Origin: Sulfurimonas sp. HSL1-2
GTDB taxonomy: Bacteria; Campylobacterota; Campylobacteria; Campylobacterales; Sulfurimonadaceae
DNA: 64,000 bases
NCBI RefSeq assembly: GCF_039645565.1
Contig: NZ_CP147914.1
Location: 2,291,573-2,355,572 of the forward strand
Direction: 5' to 3'
Shown: positions 43,473 through 52,194 of the stretch, in pieces
How the letters are laid out: each line of letters begins with the position of its first letter
How positions within the stretch are numbered: position 1 is the stretch's first letter
The notes under the pieces: model-generated
The model's input: only the letters and a program-made list of their open reading frames with translations
What the model was told of the DNA's origin: nothing
Database searches by the model: none
Program-made: the position numbers and the translations under genes

Positions 43473-44699
43473 TCAGTCAACGGGAAAGGCTTCGAGTATT
43501 GTGGCTACATAACGCGGTTTGCGCATGCCCAGCAGGACGACGTCAATTTCCGGCCGTTGCAGCAAAAAAGCCAGCGCGCACTCCTGCAGGGGACGCTCAC
43601 ACGTTTCGAGCTGCGGCCCTATGGCATCGCGTACTTTCAGGCTGCACTCATGGGCTACGGCGGCGCCGTAGGCCTCCAGGAAGAGTACCAGCTGCTGTGC
43701 GAGTGCACCGCGTTCGGCCTCGCCGAGCTTTTCGAGCACCTGGCGGATGTGCGGCATCACCTGGCCGTAGAGGAACGACTCGTATTCGCCGACCCAGCCG
43801 AAACGGTGTTTGACTTCGTCGAGCTGCTGAATCAGGTTCCCAAGCGATGCCAGGGCTTCGTGATCGCACAGCTGCAGCAGTTCGTTGAGGTGCGCATCGT
43901 ACGACGGCGAAGGGGGATAGTCCGCCAGCCGGTACATCTGCGTGCCGTGCTGGGCGTTCAGGGGACGGTTGGAAAGCACCCGCAGTCCGTGTTCCTTCGC
44001 CCATGCCGCACATTTGAGCCCCTCCGTTTCCAACAGGTTGAGCGGCAGCTGCACCGTCGTAAAGTGGTTGTGCTCGTTACCCGCACTTTCCGCGGCGTGG
44101 ATCGCCAGGGCGACCAGATCCTCGTAGGGGAGGAATTCCGGGTCAGACGCTGCTTTGGCGAAGCTGTTCGAACTGACGCCGTAGCCGTCGATCTTCCCGG
44201 CAGCCGCCGCTTTTTCCAGGGCAACAAAGGCGCGGTAGAGGCGGTCGTTCATCACATCGAGCACCTCGCTGCGCTCCTGCCCTTTGTTCAGGGCATCCAG
44301 CAGGAAGTACTCCGGGTTGTGGATCAGGTAGCACTCCAGCGACGATGCCTGCAGCCGTTCCAGCGAACGTTCCAGCTGGTCCCACATGAAATCGGGGTGG
44401 ATGCAGTGGAAAACGTGCGGGGCGTATTCGACGACCTCTTCGAACTGCTCCCCCGCTTCCAGGCGCGCCATCGTGCTGCCCTGGATATAGCCGAATTTGC
44501 TGACGATCTGCACACGCTCCCGGGCGTCGTCCTCCATGAAACGCAGCGCCTTGGCGATGGCGCGCTCCGCCCCGCCGTCCATGTAGTTGGTCGAGGTATC
44601 GATAAGTCTGACCCCTGCGCTCACGGCCATACGCAGCGCCTCGATATGTTCGGGGTTCTCATCGCTGACACGGTAGGTGCCGAAACCGATCTCTGCCAT
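43473..44699 (-). CDS. Large aldo/keto reductase
   Basis: A 408-residue member of the aldo/keto reductase superfamily, longer than the usual 280-350. The N-terminal barrel shows IGFGTYRVSDENPEH, GVRLIDTSTNYMDGGAE with the catalytic Tyr, and SKFGY; GYGVSSNSF is also typical. An insertion at about 255-340 is rich in charged helices. The end has VLLGMRKPRYV. Substrate unknown. GGGAGAA precedes the ATG at 44699. Confidence 0.85.
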   Translation of the reverse strand: MAEIGFGTYRVSDENPEHIEALRMAVSAGVRLIDTSTNYMDGGAERAIAKALRFMEDDARERVQIVSKFGYIQGSTMARLEAGEQFEEVVEYAPHVFHCIHPDFMWDQLERSLERLQASSLECYLIHNPEYFLLDALNKGQERSEVLDVMNDRLYRAFVALEKAAAAGKIDGYGVSSNSFAKAASDPEFLPYEDLVALAIHAAESAGNEHNHFTTVQLPLNLLETEGLKCAAWAKEHGLRVLSNRPLNAQHGTQMYRLADYPPSPSYDAHLNELLQLCDHEALASLGNLIQQLDEVKHRFGWVGEYESFLYGQVMPHIRQVLEKLGEAERGALAQQLVLFLEAYGAAVAHECSLKVRDAIGPQLETCERPLQECALAFLLQRPEIDVVLLGMRKPRYVATILEAFPVD

Positions 44700-44801
44700 T
44701 GCTTCTCCCTTTGAAACGGTGCCGCGCATATCCTCTGGATGCCGGGCAGCCCCTGCTTTTGATTACCGAAGGATGCCATAGCCCCCTTTAGCCTTTCCTG
44801 C

Positions 44802-46550
44802 CTAGCCCGCGACCGCCGCTTCGAAATAGGCGCCGACGTCGCGAATCCGCCCGCCGCTGCCGTCCCGGACATCCAGACGCGTATGATCCAGCTCCCCAAG
44901 CGAATGCACCCCCATAACCGCCATCAGTCCCCGTATCCCCTCCTGCAGATGCCGGTGGTAGTTTGCGACCCTGTGCGCCTTTTGTGCAATGAGGAAAGAG
45001 GCGCGTTTTTTACGGTCCTGCGTGGCAAGCCCGACGGGGCAGTGACGCCCGTTGGCCCCCGAGCACTCCCGGGCACGGATACAGCCTGCCGACATCATGA
45101 AGGCGCGGGCGATCGCAACATAGTCCGCCCCGAGGGCCAGCAGGAGCGTCGCATCGTCCGGCGTCAACACTTTCTCGCTGGCGATGACTTTCACCTTCTC
45201 CCGGGCCCCGATACGTTTGAGGTCGCGGTCGACGACATAGAGGGCTTTTTGCAGCGTCATACCGACACTCATCATCATTTCCAGCGGCGCCGCGCCGCTG
45301 CCGCCGTCGGCACCGTCGACGGTGATGAAGTCAGGGAAGGCCTCCGATCCTTCCGCCAGACGGGTCTCGATCAGTGCTGCGTACGGTTCAAACGACACTG
45401 CGGAGGCGAGCACGATCTTGATCCCGACCGGTTTCTCCGAGAGCCGTTTAAGCTCCCCGATGAAATCGAAGAGCTCCTCCAGGGTCCTGGCGTAAGGGAA
45501 ACGGTTTGGACTGTTGATATCCCTGAAGGGTTCGATACCCCGGTAGTAGGCGACGGCATCGGTGACTTTCTCCGCCAAAAGCTTCCCGCCCGTCTGTTTT
45601 GCCCCCTGGGCAAGTTTAATCTCCGTCATCCGGCAGAAACGCATCACCTTTCGGTAGCGTTCCGCATCAAATTTCCCCTCGTTGTCACGGACGCCGTAAA
45701 GCCCGCTGCCCATCTGGAAGATGATGTCGGGCAGGTCCCCCGGGACGGTTTCCGGAAACGCCTCGAGCGGTGCATTCCAGTCGATTCGGTAGCAGTTCAG
45801 CGATACGGGATCGAACAGATAGGTCTCCTCCTCTTTGGGCTGCAGCACCATGTGGCGGTAGACCCGTTCGGCGATCGCCGGATTGACAAGCAGCCGCATC
45901 AGCCGGTAGACGCCCCTCGCGAAAAGGGTTCCCCGCTTCGCCTGCATGTAGCGGCAGTTTTTGGGGTCGTAACGGTGTGTCATGAGAAAATTGGACGTCA
46001 GACCGCCCTCCCCCGTGTTAATGGGAAAATTGCCCAGGAACGCGCCCCAGGCAAACGCCTTGGTCCCTTCGGGCGATATGGCGCCGTCACTCATCGCCGA
46101 GCGCCCCACGACCGATGCGGCCGTGAAGGGAAACCGCACACCGCTGCCGAAAGTGACACTGAAATGCTCGGAGACTTCCTCCCTGTTCAGGACGATATTC
46201 GCGTTTTTCAGTACCAGGCGCGTGCCATGAAGAGGCTGGCCGGGCGAGAAAGAGGAGACAAGCCCCTTGTTCTCCGCCGCATTGTAGACCCATCTGACCT
46301 TGTCGAAGGAGTCAAAAAACTCCTCGTCACCGAAATACTGCCGCATCGGGTCGCGCAAGGCGTAGAAGACGTAGCGCATCCGTCCGATCAGCGGGTAGTT
46401 GATGAGCAGCTGGTTTTCACGCTGGATATAACGGTCGTAGATCAGGACGACTACGGCCAGCAGCAGCAGGACCGTCCCCGTACCTTGAAGCAGGAAAGTC
46501 AGGATGGGAAACGAGTGCTCACCCTGGATAAAGTCGAGAAGCTGGTCCAT
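44802..46550 (-). CDS. FMN-binding glutamate-synthase-like protein, membrane anchored
   Basis: A 582-residue protein with one N-terminal membrane segment (about 18-38) and the FMN/Fe-S domain of glutamate synthase: GGLTSNF, the TVDGADGGSGAAPL FMN motif, and a candidate 3Fe-4S triad GCIRARECSGANGRHCPVG. It lacks the glutaminase domain, so it is not a complete GOGAT; the physiological reaction of such stand-alone proteins is uncertain. One base separates it from the doxX gene. Confidence 0.87.
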   Translation of the reverse strand: MDQLLDFIQGEHSFPILTFLLQGTGTVLLLLAVVVLIYDRYIQRENQLLINYPLIGRMRYVFYALRDPMRQYFGDEEFFDSFDKVRWVYNAAENKGLVSSFSPGQPLHGTRLVLKNANIVLNREEVSEHFSVTFGSGVRFPFTAASVVGRSAMSDGAISPEGTKAFAWGAFLGNFPINTGEGGLTSNFLMTHRYDPKNCRYMQAKRGTLFARGVYRLMRLLVNPAIAERVYRHMVLQPKEEETYLFDPVSLNCYRIDWNAPLEAFPETVPGDLPDIIFQMGSGLYGVRDNEGKFDAERYRKVMRFCRMTEIKLAQGAKQTGGKLLAEKVTDAVAYYRGIEPFRDINSPNRFPYARTLEELFDFIGELKRLSEKPVGIKIVLASAVSFEPYAALIETRLAEGSEAFPDFITVDGADGGSGAAPLEMMMSVGMTLQKALYVVDRDLKRIGAREKVKVIASEKVLTPDDATLLLALGADYVAIARAFMMSAGCIRARECSGANGRHCPVGLATQDRKKRASFLIAQKAHRVANYHRHLQEGIRGLMAVMGVHSLGELDHTRLDVRDGSGGRIRDVGAYFEAAVAG

Positions 46551-46551
46551 T

Positions 46552-46989
46552 TCAATTGCCTTTGAAAAGCAGGTGATCCAGACTGTACCTTCCCGGGCCG
46601 TGGCTGAGGAAAAGACCGAGGAAGATGAAATAGTAGAGCGGGATTTCGAAACCGCTTTTGCTGCACTCGAACCCGTTGGGGAGGTGGACCGTAATAATCG
46701 CCGTCACCATAATAATCATCAACGGTACCGAAATCAGGCGTGTCAAAAACCCCAGCGCCAGCAGTACCACCCCGATAACCTCGACCGACGAGACAAGATA
46801 GGCGGTAAAAAGCGGAAGCGGGTAGCCCAGCACACCGAACCACTCTGCCGTTGCATCGATCGCTTCCCATTTGAGGTGGGCGGCTTCCGTAAAGCCTGTG
46901 GCCACCGCCAGCCGCGCCGCCAACAGGAACAGGCTGGAACCGTATTCGCCCAGCCGCGAGAACTCCCCGTAGAACTTTCCGAACTGCAT
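46552..46989 (-). CDS. DoxX family membrane protein
   Basis: A 145-residue protein with four hydrophobic segments. The features RLAVATGFTEAAHLKWE, SSVEVIGVVLLALGFLTRLISVPL and FLSHGPGRYSLDHLL match DoxX-family proteins, some of which act as quinone-linked oxidoreductase subunits or redox-stress membrane proteins. It is coupled to the glutamate-synthase-like flavoprotein, suggesting a joint membrane redox function. Confidence 0.88.
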   Translation of the reverse strand: MQFGKFYGEFSRLGEYGSSLFLLAARLAVATGFTEAAHLKWEAIDATAEWFGVLGYPLPLFTAYLVSSVEVIGVVLLALGFLTRLISVPLMIIMVTAIITVHLPNGFECSKSGFEIPLYYFIFLGLFLSHGPGRYSLDHLLFKGN

Positions 46990-47115
46990 GAGCGCTCCTT
47001 TGAAGCCTTCTGCTCCATTGTAGCAAAAAGGCTCCCAAATGCTAAGACGTTCGGATCATTTGGCATAAATGCCCCGATACCGTAAGGGGAATGGCGGCGG
47101 GGACGGGGAGCGGCC

Positions 47116-48807
47116 TCAGTACCCTTCAGGGCCGTCGTGACAGTCGTAACAGCTGACCATGTGACCGGCTTTGAACTCCGTTGTTCCCCATGACGTCGTG
47201 TAGCTGCGTTCAGAGGATGTCCTGGAAAGTATGCTCCCCCGGTAATCATCCCCGTGACACGCTTTACACGATGCGCGGTCGTGGTTTGCCACGGTGCTGT
47301 GCGGGTAAACCTCCGATTGAAATACCGTGTGCATGCCATGCGGGCCTGCATCGTGGGTATACGGTACGGTGTCATGGCAGGCCGTACACTCGGCCACCGT
47401 CCCTCTATGTCCCTGAACCGTCATGCTCTGGATATTGTCCTCATCATGCGAACTCGGGTAGATCGCGTGGGTCGAACCGTGGCAGGCTGAACACTGCATG
47501 CTGCCGTGGCCCGTGCTGTAGCGGTAGAGGCTGACCCCCGCCGCCGGCGTATCCGGGTTCGTCGCAAAGCGCGTATCGAGCGCCTCGCGCAGCGTGCCTG
47601 TGCTCATGTCCGTCACCGCCGTCTCATACCGCATGCCCTCCTGGTGGCATGCCTGGCAGTTCGGCTCCTCCAGCCATCCGCTGCGCGCATGGGCCCCGAC
47701 CGCATTCATCGTGCCGTGGCAGCTCTGGCACTGGATGTTGCTCTGTTTGCCCATGGCACCGCGCAGACACTTCGTCGTCGCGCCCGGATGGCAGCGGTAG
47801 CAGGCGTCGCGGTTGGTCGAGCTGTTCAGCGTCAATCCGTTGTCCGGGTCTTTCACCTCCGAATGCAACGCATGGATCGCCTCCGTCAACGGCTTGATGC
47901 CGGCAATGCCCGTACCCGGAAGCGCATTGCTGCCGTGGCAGGTCGCGCAGAGCACCGGGTTGGCGTTTTTTGCCGTCGGGTAAAGCCCTGCATCGTCATA
48001 GCCGTTATAGCCGGCCGTCTTCAGCTCCGGTTGATGGTCCGATACCGCTGTCGGGAACTTTTCGTCGTGCAGCCGTAGGATATTCCATTTGAAATCCTTC
48101 TCGGCATCGGTGTCTTGTTCCCATCCCCCCGCCGGCCGTGCCGCAACGTATCCGCTCGACGACCCGTGGCAGGCCCGGCAGTCCATCTCGTCGCTGACCG
48201 GCAGCACCACCATCGTCGTCGCCAGGAGCGTGCCCGAAGTATCTTTGGCCGCGACACGGACCATCGGGTAATAGTTCTTGCTGCCGTCGTCATTATAGGG
48301 CGTCATCGGCAGCCCCGTCGCTTCCCACCAGTTTGTTGACGCATTGAAAGAGAGGTTGTACTCACCCAGGTCCGGTGTATGGTTGCCCGTCAAACCCGTA
48401 TCGGGAAGGGGGGAGGCGTGGAACAGAAGCTCCACAAAATCCCAGAAGTTTGTCTTGAGGCTGTTACGATCGTTATAGACGCTTGTCGTATTGTATTTGC
48501 CGTCAAGCGATGCCACCGCGCTGTAGGTGATCGTCACCCCCGATGTCACATGCTTATCGGACGTATCCGCCTTCCGGATCAGTTGGGCGTTCAGATTGTT
48601 GTAGGGTGGCAGGATGGAGAAGACGGAGAAGTCGCTGCCGTCCATGCAGTGCATCCCCAGGTCGTTCCAGGCCAGTAGCGTATAAGCGCCGCTGTTCCCG
48701 AATTCCGCAGCAGCGACTGCCTCCGCTCTGTTGTCGTTCGACGTGCTGCCGCAGGCAGACAGCATAAAGACGAGTCCCGCCGCAATGATCTCTTTCACAT
48801 ATCGCAT
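47116..48807 (-). CDS. Nonahaem c-type cytochrome, lipoprotein (paralogue 1)
   Basis: A 563-residue exported cytochrome. The signal peptide ends in lipobox MLSAC (Cys19), so it is a lipoprotein. Residues about 40-200 form a haem-free domain with AWNDLGMHCMDG and FSVFSILPPYN. Nine CxxCH motifs follow: CRACH, CATCH, CYRCH, CQSCH, CQACH, CSACH, CTACH, CKACH, CYDCH, plus a lone Cys in TTKCLRGAMG. It is paralogous to the two cytochromes at 53.6-57.1 kb and presumably moves electrons at the outer membrane or beyond; donor and acceptor are unknown. GGAG precedes the ATG at 48807. The promoter carries the shared direct-repeat operator. Confidence 0.9.
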   Translation of the reverse strand: MRYVKEIIAAGLVFMLSACGSTSNDNRAEAVAAAEFGNSGAYTLLAWNDLGMHCMDGSDFSVFSILPPYNNLNAQLIRKADTSDKHVTSGVTITYSAVASLDGKYNTTSVYNDRNSLKTNFWDFVELLFHASPLPDTGLTGNHTPDLGEYNLSFNASTNWWEATGLPMTPYNDDGSKNYYPMVRVAAKDTSGTLLATTMVVLPVSDEMDCRACHGSSSGYVAARPAGGWEQDTDAEKDFKWNILRLHDEKFPTAVSDHQPELKTAGYNGYDDAGLYPTAKNANPVLCATCHGSNALPGTGIAGIKPLTEAIHALHSEVKDPDNGLTLNSSTNRDACYRCHPGATTKCLRGAMGKQSNIQCQSCHGTMNAVGAHARSGWLEEPNCQACHQEGMRYETAVTDMSTGTLREALDTRFATNPDTPAAGVSLYRYSTGHGSMQCSACHGSTHAIYPSSHDEDNIQSMTVQGHRGTVAECTACHDTVPYTHDAGPHGMHTVFQSEVYPHSTVANHDRASCKACHGDDYRGSILSRTSSERSYTTSWGTTEFKAGHMVSCYDCHDGPEGY

Positions 48808-48834
48808 CATTTCTCCTCACGCGGAAATGAGTGG

Positions 48835-48872
48835 ATTATGTCAATGCACTATGAAGATTTGATAAACATCGT
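48835..48872 (-). promoter_or_regulatory. Promoter and direct-repeat operator of cytochrome 1
   Basis: On the plus strand ATGAAGATTTG (48851-48861) is followed at once by the weaker copy ATAAACATCGT (48862-48872). Exactly 10 bases separate it from ATTATG (48835-48840), which on the transcribed strand reads CATAAT, a good -10 box. Transcription would start near 48828, leaving a ~20-base leader with GAGGAG. The same arrangement is seen at the other two cytochrome genes. Confidence 0.75.
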
Positions 48873-48973
48873 AGCTGAATTCTGAAACCGTATTGTTACC
48901 GATCTACTGTATAGGAGAATAACGCTGGCTCTGTGTCGGTGGGAATAAAAATGATTGTGATTTAGGGAAAGGG

Positions 48974-48994
48974 ATCTTCCCGGGAGGGGAAGAT
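48974..48994 (-). terminator. Hairpin at the end of the ribosomal operon
   Basis: ATCTTCCC (48974-48981) and GGGAAGAT (48987-48994) form a perfect 8-bp stem with a 5-base loop that begins in the rplQ stop codon. The run after it (CCCTTTCCC on the minus strand) is pyrimidine-rich but not a pure T-tract. It probably ends or stabilises the rpmJ-rplQ transcript before cytochrome 1. Confidence 0.55.
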
Positions 48995-49344
48995 TATACC
49001 AGTTCGATGAAAGCCATCGGCGCTGCGTCACCGCGGCGTGTTCTGGTTTTGATGATGCGGGTATAACCGCCGTTGCGCTCTTTGTATTCCGGTGCAACTT
49101 CGTTCATCAGTTTTTTGACCGCTTCTTTGCTCTGCAGGGAAGCGAAGACGGCGCGGTGCGCGTTGGAGTCACCTTTGCGTGCCGTCGTGATCAGCTTTTC
49201 GACGTAAGAGCGGAGCTCTTTCGCTTTCGGCAGCGTCGTTTCGATTTTTCCGTTTTCGATCAACGCAATGCTCATGTTTTTCAGCAGGGCGGCGCGGTGC
49301 GCGCTTGTGCGTCCGAGCTTGCGGTATCCGTGACGATGTCTCAT
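48994..49344 (-). CDS. rplQ: 50S ribosomal protein L17
   Basis: A 116-residue L17 beginning [17 protein letters not shown] and containing [23 protein letters not shown] and [22 protein letters not shown]. It is the last gene of the S13-S11-S4-alpha-L17 operon, in the usual order, 9 bases after rpoA. Confidence 0.98.
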   Translation of the reverse strand: MRHRHGYRKLGRTSAHRAALLKNMSIALIENGKIETTLPKAKELRSYVEKLITTARKGDSNAHRAVFASLQSKEAVKKLMNEVAPEYKERNGGYTRIIKTRTRRGDAAPMAFIELV

Positions 49345-49353
49345 GACAGTTCC

Positions 49354-50346
49354 TTATTCAGATTCAATTTTCTTTTTCAGTACGCTGATCGTCTCGTCGC
49401 TCATCTCCTGACCGACCTGGAAGCCGGCTTCTTCGAGCTTTTCAACGATCTCGTCATACGATTTTTTGCCAAGATTCTTAACGTTTTTAAGGTCATTCTG
49501 GCTCATCAGGACGATCTCACCGATGTATTTCAGGTCGGCACGGTCAAGGCAGTTGAAGCTGCGTGCTGAAAGGCCGAGCTCTTCGATCGGTGCCGTCAGC
49601 TTGCCGATCTCTTCGGAAGCTTCCGCACGCTCGATCGTTGCCGGGGACTGGATGCTGATTTCGCTGCTGAAAACCGCCATCTGCGCATGCATGACGTTCA
49701 GGGCATTGCGGAAAGCGTCCAGCGGGCTGATCTGGCCATCGGTGACGATGTTGAGGACAACCTTCTCAAAGTTCGGGTTGTCTTCGACGAGGACGTTCTG
49801 GATCGCATAGGTCGCTTTGCGGACCGGCGTAAAGAACGCGTCGAGAGCGATGTAGCCCTCTTCGACTTCGTCGCGGATATCTTCGCTCGGGACGTAACCG
49901 ATCCCCTGGAAGATCTTCAGTGAGAAGTTCAGCGTCGCATCTTCGTTCAGTGTCGCGAGGAAAGCGTCCGGTGTGACGACGTCAACGTTGTCATTGATCA
50001 GATCGCTTCCTTTGATCTCGCACGGTCCGACGAAGCTGTAATCGATCGTCGCCTCTTTGGCATCGTTTTTCAGTTTGAAACGGATGCTTTTGAGGTTGAT
50101 GATAAAGTCAGAAATATCTTCGAGCATACCGCGCACGGAGTCGAACTCGTGCTTGGCTCCCTCGATCTTGATCGCGATCGGCGCATAGCCTACCGAGCTG
50201 CTCAGCAGGAACCGGCGCAGCGGGTGCGCCAGTGAAACCGCATAACCTGTCTCGAACGGATAGGCAATGATATTCGCTTCGGTATCGCTGATCTGCTCGA
50301 CGACGAACTCTTCGGGCAGAAGCGGAGCTGTTTTGATCTTTTTCAT
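49354..50346 (-). CDS. rpoA: DNA-directed RNA polymerase subunit alpha
   Basis: A 330-residue alpha subunit. The N-terminal dimerisation domain has [29 protein letters not shown]; the C-terminal domain that contacts UP elements and activators has [21 protein letters not shown] and [15 protein letters not shown]. Full length. Its C-terminal domain would be the partner of class I activators in this genome. Confidence 0.98.
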   Translation of the reverse strand: MKKIKTAPLLPEEFVVEQISDTEANIIAYPFETGYAVSLAHPLRRFLLSSSVGYAPIAIKIEGAKHEFDSVRGMLEDISDFIINLKSIRFKLKNDAKEATIDYSFVGPCEIKGSDLINDNVDVVTPDAFLATLNEDATLNFSLKIFQGIGYVPSEDIRDEVEEGYIALDAFFTPVRKATYAIQNVLVEDNPNFEKVVLNIVTDGQISPLDAFRNALNVMHAQMAVFSSEISIQSPATIERAEASEEIGKLTAPIEELGLSARSFNCLDRADLKYIGEIVLMSQNDLKNVKNLGKKSYDEIVEKLEEAGFQVGQEMSDETISVLKKKIESE

Positions 50347-50367
50347 AAAGCGCCTTTCGTTTAAAGA

Positions 50368-50994
50368 TTATTTCGAGTAAAGCTCGACGATGAAACGTTC
50401 TTCCACTGGAATAACAACTTCTTCACGCTCCGGAAGGCGGGTAAAGATCCCGAACTTCTTCTCGCCGTCAACGTCAACCCACGGAGCCATACCTGTCTGG
50501 TTGGTCAGTTCGATTGCGCGGACAACCTGAACGTTGTTCTTGCTCTTTTCGCGGATTTCGACCTTCTGGCCCGGTTTGACACGGTAAGAAGGGATGTCGA
50601 CACGCTTGCCGTCAACCAGGATGTGACCATGGGTAACGAACTGGCGTGCGAAACGGCGTGTAGACGCGAATCCCATGCGGTATACGACGTTGTCCAGGCG
50701 CTGCTCGAGCAGGAGAACAAGGTTCGTACCGGTGTTGCCTTCGCGGCGTTTTGCTTCAGCAAAGATCGCACGCATCTGCTTTTCGGAGATACCGTACATG
50801 AACTTCGCTTTTTGCTTCTCGTTCAGCTGTGTGCCGTATTCAGACACTTTCTTGCGGCGCTGGCCGTGCTGACCCGGAGCATAAGGACGTTTGTCGAGTG
50901 CAGATTTGCCTGCCAGACGACGCTCACCCTTCAGGTTAAGGCTGACGCCGAATCTTCTTTCGATTTTCTCTACTGGACCTCTGTATCTTGCCAT
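50368..50994 (-). CDS. rpsD: 30S ribosomal protein S4
   Basis: A 208-residue S4 with the N-terminal [19 protein letters not shown] and the S4 RNA-binding domain [31 protein letters not shown]. It lacks the cysteine-rich zinc motif at the N-terminus, so it is the zinc-independent form. In E. coli, S4 represses the alpha operon through its leader RNA. Confidence 0.98.
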   Translation of the reverse strand: MARYRGPVEKIERRFGVSLNLKGERRLAGKSALDKRPYAPGQHGQRRKKVSEYGTQLNEKQKAKFMYGISEKQMRAIFAEAKRREGNTGTNLVLLLEQRLDNVVYRMGFASTRRFARQFVTHGHILVDGKRVDIPSYRVKPGQKVEIREKSKNNVQVVRAIELTNQTGMAPWVDVDGEKKFGIFTRLPEREEVVIPVEERFIVELYSK

Positions 50995-51005
50995 CTATAG
51001 CCCCC

Positions 51006-51398
51006 TTACACTCTACGACGTTTCGGTGCGCGGCAACCGTTATGCGGCAGCGGAGTAACGTCTTTCATGAACGTCACGCGGACACCTTCGATTGCACCCA
51101 CAGATTTAACTGCTGTTTCACGGCCTGAACCCGGCCCCTGAACCTTGATACCGACCTCTTTGATGCCGTGTACCATTGCTTTTTCCAAAGCGGCTTCAAC
51201 CGCCTGCTGTGCCGCGAACGGAGTAGACTTCTTGGAACCCTTGAAACCAAGGCTACCAGCAGAACTCCAAGCGATCATATTACCCATTTCATCGGTAACG
51301 GTAACGAGCGTGTTGTTGAAAGACGCAGAAATATGCACGATACCGCGTGCAATGTTCTTCTTGACAACTTTTTTACGAGTTACTTTACGTTTTGCCAT
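51006..51398 (-). CDS. rpsK: 30S ribosomal protein S11
   Basis: A 130-residue S11 with [36 protein letters not shown] and the C-terminal [18 protein letters not shown]. It forms part of the platform of the 30S subunit. It is 11 bases from both neighbours in the operon. Confidence 0.98.
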   Translation of the reverse strand: MAKRKVTRKKVVKKNIARGIVHISASFNNTLVTVTDEMGNMIAWSSAGSLGFKGSKKSTPFAAQQAVEAALEKAMVHGIKEVGIKVQGPGSGRETAVKSVGAIEGVRVTFMKDVTPLPHNGCRAPKRRRV

Positions 51399-51409
51399 TC
51401 AATCGCTCC

Positions 51410-51772
51410 TTACGCTGCGCCGACAGTACGACGCTTCCCTTTACGGGTACGTGCGTTTGTCTTCGTTTTCTGACCGCGGCAAGGCAGTCCCTTACGGTGG
51501 CGGAGACCGCGGTAGTTACCGAGGTCCATCAGGCCTTTGATGTCCATTGCGACTTGTTTGCGCAGGTCACCTTCGACCATGTATTTTTCGCGGATCTCTT
51601 TCGTGATATTCGCGACATCGTCTTCGGAGAGCTCATAGACACGCTTGTTGTAATCGATACCCGTAGCATCGAGGATCAGGCGTGACGTGTGAAGGCCGAC
51701 ACCATAGATGTAGGTCAGGCCGTACTCAACGCGTTTTTTCTTAGGAAGGTCTACACCAGCAATACGTGCCAT
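51410..51772 (-). CDS. rpsM: 30S ribosomal protein S13
   Basis: A 120-residue S13 with [24 protein letters not shown] and the C-terminal [24 protein letters not shown]. It lies in the 30S head and contacts the P-site tRNA. It follows rpmJ by two bases. Confidence 0.98.
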   Translation of the reverse strand: MARIAGVDLPKKKRVEYGLTYIYGVGLHTSRLILDATGIDYNKRVYELSEDDVANITKEIREKYMVEGDLRKQVAMDIKGLMDLGNYRGLRHRKGLPCRGQKTKTNARTRKGKRRTVGAA

Positions 51773-51774
51773 GC

Positions 51775-51888
51775 TTATCCTTGTCTCTGTTTATGTTTAG
51801 GGTTCTTACAGATAACTCTGACGATCCCTTTGCGCTTGATGACTTTACAGTCATCACACATCTTCTTGACGGAAGAACGTACTTTCAT
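51775..51888 (-). CDS. rpmJ: 50S ribosomal protein L36
   Basis: A 37-residue protein, [16 protein letters not shown] ... [13 protein letters not shown], with the Cys-Cys-Cys-His zinc site of the classical L36. The ATG at 51888 is followed without a break to a TAA at 51775-51777, two bases before rpsM. It is the first gene of this operon; infA and secY, often found just upstream in other bacteria, are not here. Confidence 0.96.
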   Translation of the reverse strand: MKVRSSVKKMCDDCKVIKRKGIVRVICKNPKHKQRQG

Positions 51889-52194
51889 TGTATGCCCTTG
51901 GTTGGTTTAATTGAAACACTCTCCCCACCCGGGGAAAATGGGTTCAGCCGCATTCCGCCGTGCGGAAACGGCCCACGATAACCAGCGATACGCTTTACGC
52001 GTTTCAGGCGGGACTCAAACCCTGCCAATACTTGCAGCTGTCTTGTCAAAAAACAGATGTAAATACTCAACGCATTGTGTTTAAAACGGTAAAGTGGAGG
52101 CGTATATTACTTAAAAATATCTGAATGTATTATTAAATTGCAGTATTATCCTCCCTGCCCCGGCCAAAGTGGTACCGGAGGGAGAGAGTGACGG
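51889..52194 (-). promoter_or_regulatory. Structured leader region upstream of rpmJ
   Basis: No credible gene lies in these 306 bases. Read on the minus strand several hairpins occur in a row before rpmJ: 52007-52026 (GGCAGGG / CCCGCC with loop TTTGAGT), 51990-52002 (ACGC / GCGT), 51948-51965 (CCGCA / TGCGG) and 51923-51934 (CCCC / GGGG). A TTGACA at about 52043-52048 could be a -35 element. The row suggests a regulated leader for the ribosomal operon, perhaps bound by S4 as in E. coli; this is inference. Confidence 0.45.

Noticed and set aside
52007-52026. tRNA T-arm-like hairpin (GTTTGAGTC) upstream of rpmJ
   Set aside because: No acceptor, D or anticodon arm can be formed around it, so it is not a tRNA gene.
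51885-52070. 61-codon frame overlapping the rpmJ start
   Set aside because: It runs through the hairpins of the leader, has no ribosome binding site and no recognisable domain.
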